This document shows, in pieces, positions 57,105 to 64,000 of a stretch of 64,000 nt of DNA. This DNA is from Paramyrothecium sp. XJ0827 (taxonomy: Eukaryota > Ascomycota > Sordariomycetes > Hypocreales > Stachybotryaceae). How positions within the stretch are numbered: the stretch's first letter is position 1; every line of letters starts with the position of its first letter. Location: the NCBI GenBank assembly GCA_020881915.1, contig JAJFPB010000008.1, forward strand, positions 372,001 through 436,000, in the 5' to 3' direction. The notes under the pieces were generated by a model. The model did not search any database, was not told where the DNA came from, and was given only the letters and a program-made list of their open reading frames with translations. Position numbers and translations under genes: made by a program.

Positions 57105-59688
57105 TTACAATTCACCCTTCGCCTTCAAGTCATCATACGCACGCTTTTGCTTATCCCAGAGCTTCTTCAGCGACTTCAGCTGGCTCTTGGGCACATCGCT
57201 GCCATCCTTCATCTTGGTAGGCATGCCCTGCTCGTCCCACGCGCTATAGCGCTCATCAGCCTTGAACAGCTGCTCCGGAGGAACCTTGGCTTTCTCCTTG
57301 GCCTCTTTCTCCGCCTTCTCCCTCGCTAGACGCGCCTCTTCCTTCTTCTGTGCCTTTTCAGCCTCTCGGGCTCGCTTCTCTTCTCGTGCCGCGATCAGCT
57401 CCGCCGCAGGGATAAACTTGATCAGCGAGGGCTGGTTATCCGGCCGGTCATCTAGATAGACACCAAGGTTGGTGAGGTCCTCATCACGAATGCGATCGGT
57501 CAGCGCCAGGATGGCCTTTTTTGTTTCCGGTGTTTGCGCAGAGACAATACGACGCAATTCGTCACGAATCTGAGACACGCCCCGCAGGTACGGGAAGGCC
57601 AGTTGCTCAGGGTCTCGGGACCCCTTTTGAGCCAGTGACTGGAACTCGGACGTGGGGTCCTGAGCCAGCAAGGACGAGAGCGCGTCGCTGTTCAGTGACA
57701 GCTTGGCGACATCTGCCTTCACGTTGTCCAAAACAGTCTTGTGAGGCTGAACAGCTGTCTCTGGCTCCACGTTGGCTGCAATCACAGAAGCCCAGCCAAG
57801 CCCGTCATAGGGTGGCTGAGCATTCGAGTCCAAGCCGAAAACGCCGACCATGTGAGTGATCCATCGCGCAATGGCTTCAACCTCGGCCAGGTTAGCGTCC
57901 TTGTTGTCTTTGAGGAACACGTTTGTCGTGTTGACCAGCTTGAGAATGATCAACATAGCCCGAGGCGTGTCGATGGAGTTTGTGAGCGCAGCCTCCATCT
58001 CCTTCTTCGCATCTTCCAGATCGGCCAGCAGGCCCTTCGGGGACTCTTCGCTGTTGAGATTTATTGACTTGACGCCACTGTCAAGGCCAGCCTCGGCAAG
58101 CCAGGACTTGGTGTTGGTGAAGAAGTTCTAATCTGTTAGTACACGGACATTTGGAAGGAAGGAGAGACTTACGCTGACGGTGGTCTCCCAGCTGTCGGCC
58201 TGCGCCCTCATGTCAGGTGAAATCTCAACGCCATCGTTCCACTTGCCCATCAAGAAGACGATGCGCATGCTGCGTGCTGTGTACGTCGTGGCCAGCGCAT
58301 CCTGGATGGTCTGGAAGTTCTTGAGAGATTTCGACATCTTGGAGCCAGAGATTGACAAATGACCCATGTGCAAGAAGTAGTTGACCCAAGTGTGCTCGCC
58401 CTTGCCGTGCTCGCAGAAGAAGGCCTCACTCTGCGCCAGCTCGTTATCGTGGTGAGGGAAAGCCAGATCGATACCGCCAGAATGGATATCCATCTGAGAG
58501 CCCAGGATATCCGAGGCCATGACCGAGCACTCAATGTGCCACCCGGGTCGACCGTCACCCCACTTGCTTGGCCAGAAAGGCTCCCCGGCCTTGGACTTCT
58601 TCCAAAGAGCAAAGTCTCCAGCATTTCGCTTGCCACCGAGACTCTTGGACAACGAGCCCTCGCCCTCTTCTTGCAAAGCCTTGTCGTTCCTGTTCTCGGG
58701 TCGAAGCCTAGCGTAGGTGTTGCCGGCGCCTTCAAAGGCAGCAATGTCAAAGTACACAGAGCCCTCGGACTCGTAGGCAAAGCCCTTGTCGACGATTCCT
58801 TCGACGAACTTTGCAATCTGGGGCACATACTCCGTCACGCGTGTGACAACATCCGGCCTCAGCACGTTCAGAGCGTCCATGTCGGCGGTGAAGAGGTCCT
58901 CCATGCTCTGTGTGAGATTTGTGAATATGGTCTGATCGCGCGTGTCGATCGTCTCCTTGTACTTGCCGTCGAGGAATGGAAGCAATATTTCATCCGTGCC
59001 CGGGAAGATGGCGTTTTGTTTTATGGCGGCGGCGGCAGCGTCCATGTTGCTGACGTGCATCCGGACCTTCGCCTCGTCGTCACCCGGCTTCCCTTCCCCT
59101 GAAATGGTGCCGCCGGCCAAGACGCCGCCATAGCCTGCTTCTCGGCGCTCAGCATAGTTGGTGTGGTCAAGGGTCTCGCCTTCCTTCAGCAACAACGGCA
59201 GACTGTTGGCAGCGTAAGCCTGGAAAGCTGCCAGGGCCAATTGTTGAAGCTCTTCGGTAGAGTACGTCTTTTGCTTCTCGAGGTCGAGCAGCCGCTGTCG
59301 TCTCGCCTTAATGATGATCTACGGGACTTTTAGCATGCGATCATAGAGGAAGCCCACCATATCAGAGGCATACCTTGTCGTCAATGTCGGTGATGTTCAT
59401 GACAAACTTGACGTCGAAACCGAAGTAGTGCATCAAGATGCGCCGGATGATATCCGTAGAGACGTAGTTGCGCGCATGGCCCAAATGACTCTTATCGTAA
59501 ACGGTCGGACCGCAAGCATACCAAGACACCTTTCCCTTTTCTTTCGGCACGAATGGCACTGGGGCCCCCGGCTTCAAGGAGTTTTGGAGTTTCAACGACT
59601 CCATGTTGCCCGACGAGAACCCGCGATGAAAAACTTTGATGATAGAATTAGAAAATAAAGACCTGGCTGAAAATCGGAAAGGATTCAT
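57105..59688 (-). CDS. Cysteinyl-tRNA synthetase, probable dual mitochondrial/cytosolic
   Basis: Class I synthetase that charges tRNA-Cys. Exons are 59688-59374, 59318-58173 and 58127-57105; introns are 55 and 45 nt; 827 residues from the first ATG. The catalytic site is intact: Cys59 in [10 protein letters not shown] (zinc ligand), the HIGH motif HLGH at 68-71, [10 protein letters not shown] and [10 protein letters not shown] with further zinc ligands, and KMSKS at 432-436. The eukaryotic insertion (about residues 105-220) and a highly charged Glu/Lys/Arg helical C-terminus are normal for fungal CysRS. The first 28 residues are Arg/Ser/Phe-rich with no acid, a mitochondrial presequence. Met29 (MESLKLQNS) starts a normal cytosolic N-terminus. 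The first ATG context is weak, the second strong, so leaky scanning could yield both forms. Divergent from Trm61. Confidence 0.95.
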
Positions 59689-60091
59689 TCAGACCCTTCT
59701 AGCGAAATGAAGGAGGGAAGAGAGAGTGAGAAAGGAGGGTATCATGGGAGGTTGAGTCATTGGACGGATGACACACGCGGGAACAGGAGCAGCAAAAGGG
59801 AGAACGGGCCAAATTGCTCAGTAAGTGGAAAGAAGGGACGGGAGCTGGTCCCCCGCCCTTCAGCCTCGCCAAGCAGCTGCATGGCGCTACAGTCTGGCGA
59901 CTTTTAGTGGTTGTGCCCCTCACCGGAACCCTGGCGGGGCAGGCCGCAGGCCGCAGGTCGACAGCTCCTGGCGCAGGCGACGCTAGCGGGATCAAGGTTT
60001 CTCAGCCTCGCCAAAAACTTTTAGCAGACAAAAAGCCTGGCCGCGCTCGCCCGTTGCACGACCGAGCGCATTCGATACAAGGATCGCAACA
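59689..60091. promoter_or_regulatory. Divergent CysRS/Trm61 promoter region
   Basis: The 403 bp between two tRNA-function genes must carry both promoters. A direct GCAGGCCGCAG-type repeat lies near 59939-59955; I did not recognise a known factor site. Confidence 0.5.
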
Positions 60092-61573
60092 ATGGAGGGC
60101 TCATCACCCTTCCTCAATCCGAAGCCGCGGACTTCGCCAGGCGTGCTCGCCATCGTCCTGCTGTCGCGCGACAACTACCAGCCTGTGGAACTGGAGCGAT
60201 CGACTGGGGCTGTCGACGGCTATCTCGAGGGAGCCGTGCTGAACACCAGATTTGGCTCCTTTCCTCACTCGACGCTACTTGACGTACCATGGGGCTCTCA
60301 GGTTCGCGCCTCGCACGTGGACACTGGGTCTAGAGGTCGACGCAAGCGCAGACGCGAAGCCACGGACGAGGACACGCCTACGGCGAGCAACACTGATGTC
60401 GGTGCTGACGAGGCGGATGCGGGCGAGACGGCCGTGTCCGGTCCCGCCAAGAAAGCCACGGCGGCCGCAAGTGGCTTCATCCATGTCCTCAGGCCGACCC
60501 CCGAGCTGTGGACAAGCAGTTTGCCGCATCGGACGCAGGTTGTGTACACGCCCGACTACAGCTATATCCTCCACCGGATACGCGCCCGACCGGGAACGAG
60601 GATCATTGAGGCCGGCGCAGGCAGCGGAAGCTTCACACATGCCTCGGCTCGCGCAGTCTTCAACGGCTACTCTAGCAGTACGGCGGACAAGAAGGGAAAG
60701 GTCTTCAGTTTTGAGTTTCACGAACCCAGATTCGTCAAGATGCAGGAGGAGATCAAAAGCCATGGTTTGGAAGACATTGTTCGAATTTCGCATAGAGATG
60801 TCTACCAGGAAGGTTTCCTAGTAGACGGGGCATCCCCCGACGCCACCGCCGTCTTCCTGGATCTGCCAGCTCCATGGGAGGCACTGCATCATCTCTCCAG
60901 GAGGAACCCCAAGGCGCAGCAGGATCAACAAAATGGATCGGACAATTGGGTATCGCCACTTGACCCGAAGCAGACAGTGTACATTTGCACGTTCTCTCCG
61001 TGCATTGAGCAAGTCATGCGTACGGTGGAAGAACTGCGAAAAACAGGATGGATCGAGGTCGACATGGTGGAAATAGCCCACAAGCGTGTCAACGTGGTTC
61101 GCGAGAGGGTTGGGTTGAATCTCCCTAGTGAGAGAGGTTTCAACCAAAGCCCCGCTGACGTCGGTGAAGCCGTGAAAAGGCTGAAGCAAATCAGCAAGAA
61201 GTCGCAGGAGTTGCAAAAGGTGCAAGCACAGAAAAGTGCAACGGGCTCTGAGATGGAGGTTGATGAACCCGCGGGCGAGCCAGAAAAGGCGGCCTCCAAC
61301 GACAGCGAGAGCCTCGAGGACGAGAAGCCGTGGATGCAGGGCCGAGTTACCCACCGGACCGAGCAAGATCTCAAGACGCACACGTCGTACTTGGTGTTTG
61401 CCATGCTACCACCAGAGTGGGATGACGAGGCCGAGGCAGCTGCCATGGCCAAGTGGCCTTGCGGCCAGGAACGCAAGACGATTGGCAACGTGGACAAGAA
61501 CGCTCGGAAACAAGAGAAACGCGAGGCTCTGCAGGGAAAGAGGCGAAAGCGAAATCATGATACCCAGGCATAA
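60092..61573 (+). CDS. TRM61: tRNA (adenine-58-N1) methyltransferase catalytic subunit Trm61
   Basis: SAM-dependent subunit (Gcd14/Trm61) of the nuclear Trm6-Trm61 complex that makes m1A58 in tRNAs, including initiator tRNA-Met. Single exon, 493 residues versus 383 in yeast. The N-terminal beta-barrel region contains RFGSFPHSTLLDVPWGSQV. An inserted basic and acidic stretch (about residues 80-130, with RGRRKRRRE as a likely nuclear signal) separates it from FIHVLRPTPELWTSSLPHRT and VVYTPDYSYI, family hallmarks. The SAM motif is IIEAGAGSG at 171-179, followed by SFTHASAR. The acceptor-site motif is LDLPAPWEAL. The C-terminal part is Glu/Lys-rich with a basic tail (GKRRKRNHD). The extra length is insertion and tail, not a second domain. 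Confidence 0.95.
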   Translation: MEGSSPFLNPKPRTSPGVLAIVLLSRDNYQPVELERSTGAVDGYLEGAVLNTRFGSFPHSTLLDVPWGSQVRASHVDTGSRGRRKRRREATDEDTPTASNTDVGADEADAGETAVSGPAKKATAAASGFIHVLRPTPELWTSSLPHRTQVVYTPDYSYILHRIRARPGTRIIEAGAGSGSFTHASARAVFNGYSSSTADKKGKVFSFEFHEPRFVKMQEEIKSHGLEDIVRISHRDVYQEGFLVDGASPDATAVFLDLPAPWEALHHLSRRNPKAQQDQQNGSDNWVSPLDPKQTVYICTFSPCIEQVMRTVEELRKTGWIEVDMVEIAHKRVNVVRERVGLNLPSERGFNQSPADVGEAVKRLKQISKKSQELQKVQAQKSATGSEMEVDEPAGEPEKAASNDSESLEDEKPWMQGRVTHRTEQDLKTHTSYLVFAMLPPEWDDEAEAAAMAKWPCGQERKTIGNVDKNARKQEKREALQGKRRKRNHDTQA

Positions 61574-61742
61574 GCATGAAGACATAGGACCAATTGAAAT
61601 AAGTCGCACCACAGCCGTTCTTTACCCAGAAGAATCATAGCCAGTTTCTATATCAGGGGAGGGGCATGCAAGTTTTCATCTCCCTAGGAAGGCGAGTTGA
61701 TATCTCTCTAAGAACCGGGAAATAGTCCCTCGGATTACTCAT

Positions 61743-63049
61743 TCATTCGTCTTGGACTTTTACAACAATCTTCTTCGTTGCCTTACCAGAAGAGTAGAAG
61801 TCCATGGCGTCTTTCAAGCCCTCCCATCCCGTCTTCTCGAACAAGTCGTACTCCACCGGGGTGATCGTTCCATCATTGACATATGCCTCAACAAAGGGAA
61901 TGGCATGCTTGAGGACTCTGTTGACCTGTTCTCCCTCAATGGTGTCACGCCCGATCAGGCCAAGCTCAATGCTGAATTCTTCAACATCTTCAGGGGTCTT
62001 AACATCCTCTCTGTACGTTGGTTAGCCCAGTCCAATAATGCACAGTTCAAACAGGGCTCAGAATTGCCTTGGCATGTTTGAATGTTCTTGGGACGATGGG
62101 CGATCAACTTACGACTCAATAGAAATGCTAAAGTATTTGGGCGACTCGGTGGAATGCTTGAACGCCTCAACGGCAACCTGGTGCCCCTTCCCACTTGCGT
62201 CAAAGATTTTGGCGAAACGGCCCCCGGTTATCGACTTAATCTCCGCGGCCTGTTCCTCGGGCGTCGCCCGGTTGTCAAAGGTAGCAGCTGCGCCAAGCTG
62301 GAGAACACTCTGTGTGGTAGTGCGTCAGTGGTAAACGCTTGCGACGAATATCATCGCTACATACCTCGGATTTCGAAGCGGAACACGAGGCGGCAACCTT
62401 GAAACCACAGAGACGGGCAATCTGGATGGCAAAGTGACCCACGGTACCGCTGCCACCTAGGATAATAACCCATTCGTCGGTCTGCTTCGGGGGAGAACCA
62501 GGCTCCGGGAGGGCGGCATTCCAAGGAGCCACGATTCCCAAAACCGCGGTCTACTGCACGTTAGATTCAGGCAGTCGTGGAAGGAGCTGAGATTTATTTT
62601 GGCATACAAAGACCCCAACCGCGATGGTGGCAGCTCCCTCAACGGATTTCCCGGGCCCAAGCTTGTGAATCAGGTCCTCGTCGACTAGATAGTTGTCCTG
62701 GAACGGCTGGTACTCGCTGACGCCCAAACGGCTTGAGCCGTAAACGTAGTCGCCCTTCTGGAGCTTGGTACAGCCCTCGCCCACTTCAACGACGACACCA
62801 GCGGCGTCGGAGCCAAGCACGGTGGGCATGCCGGTCGTCATTGCGCCCGTGTAAGCCATCCAGGGCTCGCTAGAATCGTATAAGCATCCATGTCGACCTC
62901 GACCGGGAAACAGCTTACACTGGGTTAATTGCTACGAAGAGAGACTTGACGACCGCCTGCTTAGGTCCTGGGGCCTGCCGAGGAATGTCGTCGACTACTT
63001 CAAGAGGAGCAGCTGGTGCCTTGAGCAGAAGTCCTTTATGAGTGGCCAT
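61743..63049 (-). CDS. Medium-chain (zinc-independent) enoyl reductase-like dehydrogenase
   Basis: NAD(P)H-dependent oxidoreductase of the MDR superfamily, close in type to fungal TOXD/LovC-like trans-enoyl reductases and quinone reductases. Exons are 63049-62919, 62869-62608, 62550-62365, 62309-62113 and 62010-61743; introns are 49, 57, 55 and 102 nt; 347 residues. The GroES-like domain shows VAINPVEPWM, VLGSDAAGVVVEVG and GDYVYG; the Rossmann core shows VIILGGSGTVGHFAIQIARL. The catalytic and structural zinc cysteines of alcohol dehydrogenases are absent. The acceptor before exon 3 is GTGCAGTAG, where only the second AG keeps frame. Such enzymes partner highly reducing polyketide synthases in some clusters, but no synthase is in this window, so the substrate stays unknown. 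It converges on Trm61 with 169 bp between stop codons. Confidence 0.87.
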
Positions 63050-64000
63050 TGTGAAGGGGCGGGATTTCGATAATGTTTCAATGCTTGGTTTGCAAAGACG
63101 GATGAGAGTACCAAAGCTAGTAAATGCAATTGCCAGATCTAAACTTATATACACACTTCTCGCGTGCCACACATCGCCAGCGGGCAGCTTCGCGCACACT
63201 TCAACCCACCGGCCCCCTTGCTGTCCGGCCCCCAACCTGTCCCTTGCGATGGATGGCCAATCCACGACCCCACATGCACGGTGGCGTCGGCATCAAAGCA
63301 CGGGGAGCCGAACGCCGAGCGTTTTGCAGGGTTGCGGCCGTCGTGGGCGGTTTCTGGCCTCTCCCCAACGGAAGTGACGGCGTTGCATGGCTGAAATCGT
63401 TGGCTGACGATTCAGACTAGGAGCAAGGTTCGGTCTGGCTCTAACGGAAGCTGGAGGTTGCTTACGCTGGCATGGGATTTTGCTTCATAGCTCTAGTCAG
63501 TCTGGGACCATTCAAGGTGCGGAATTGTAGCATGGGCTTGGAGCTGGTAGTCTACGATAACGGATGCGAGATACGAGGAACTTTAGGCGCTTGTCCATAC
63601 GTTCTAGACCCAGGTCACAGAGGCGTTAATAAATGTGTTTAATCAAGTCTGTTATCACTTAGACAGGCCCGTATCATGTTGGAGGAATGCAGCAGCCAAG
63701 TTAGTTACTATAGAGCTTCGGTCGAATCTCGCTTCAGCGTCTTACAGAGATAAAGTAGCGAACCGCGGGGCACTGCGGGGGTTAAGGAACCTTAACCAGC
63801 AGGTAACAGCTCCCCGGCCCTACAGCCCACCCACGTCTGCAGGTGGACGATTACAGCCCGGCTAAACTATTGATCCGACGCCAGCTGTGGCGCCCATCAC
63901 CGCATCCAACCACCATCGATGGGCCAATTCCCAGGCACCTTGGGCGGTCGGTAGCAGCCTCGTCAAATTTCGCGACAAACCCCAGAGCTCCAAGACACCC
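63050..64000. other. Upstream region of the enoyl reductase gene to the right edge
   Basis: Contains the enoyl reductase promoter and sequence up to the window end. A 76-codon frame at 63635-63865 (+) is not convincing. No partial gene recognised at the right edge. Confidence 0.45.

Noticed and set aside
61743..63049. Enoyl reductase as marker of a polyketide cluster
   Set aside because: No polyketide synthase, P450 or transporter lies nearby in the window; the adjacent gene is Trm61.
1..64000. tRNA, 5S rRNA and transposon remnants
   Set aside because: Scanning by eye for B-box-like GGTTCGA, fungal 5S starts, reverse transcriptase or transposase motifs and long terminal repeats found nothing convincing; an RNA-gene search program would be needed to exclude them.

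Overview
The window reads as a nuclear contig from a filamentous ascomycete (Pezizomycotina). Sordariomycetes, perhaps Hypocreales, is my inference from the overall flavour of the proteins, not something I could test. The support is eukaryotic gene structure: 45-110 nt GT-AG introns with CTAAC/CTGAC-type branch points, genes on both strands without operons, kilobase-scale intergenic regions, and fungal families (JEN carboxylate permease, DUF1996 protein, C2H2 plus fungal-specific transcription factor, lanosterol synthase, ceramide glucosyltransferase). I found no rRNA, CRISPR array, transposon or recognisable tRNA gene. Exon joins below were made by hand from reading frame, splice sites and family fit.

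Left third (1-24 kb). A JEN-type carboxylate transporter is cut by the left edge. After about 5 kb of apparently non-coding DNA come an unrecognised membrane protein (5.8-8.1 kb), a secreted PL1 pectate lyase (9.0-10.1 kb), ceramide glucosyltransferase (11.7-13.3 kb), tRNA-splicing endonuclease subunit Sen2 (15.0-16.7 kb), a gamma-butyrobetaine dioxygenase-like enzyme (17.1-18.8 kb), the co-chaperone Sgt1 (19.1-20.6 kb) and lanosterol synthase Erg7 (21.3-23.7 kb).

Middle third (24-44 kb). A seven-exon Spo11 gene lies divergent from Erg7. It is followed by a Yar1-like ankyrin protein, an 867-residue C2H2/fungal-trans regulator, a PAF-acetylhydrolase-like lipase, a PEP mutase/isocitrate lyase-family protein, a secreted BBE-type flavin oxidase, a two-exon secreted cysteine-rich protein, a 175-residue coiled-coil protein of unknown role divergent from ICln, and an 845-residue single-pass protein.

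Right third (44-64 kb). A secreted DUF1996 protein is followed by a 5.3 kb gene-free tract. Then come an auxilin/Swa2-type clathrin-uncoating factor, Ubc7, cysteinyl-tRNA synthetase divergent from the tRNA m1A58 methyltransferase catalytic subunit Trm61, and an MDR enoyl reductase-like enzyme.

Most genes are housekeeping: tRNA maturation (Sen2, CysRS, Trm61), ERAD and quality control (Ubc7, Sgt1), sterol and glycosphingolipid synthesis (Erg7, GCS), ribosome assembly (Yar1), snRNP assembly (ICln), trafficking (auxilin) and meiosis (Spo11). Secretome genes (pectate lyase, BBE oxidase, cysteine-rich protein, DUF1996 protein) are scattered among them. I see no secondary-metabolite cluster and no clearly new multigene system. 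The most interesting items are the 172-residue cysteine-rich secreted protein, the weak/strong double start of CysRS, the divergent CysRS-Trm61 promoter, the DCISE motif of the sterol cyclase, and a perfect 14 bp hairpin at 29.9 kb.
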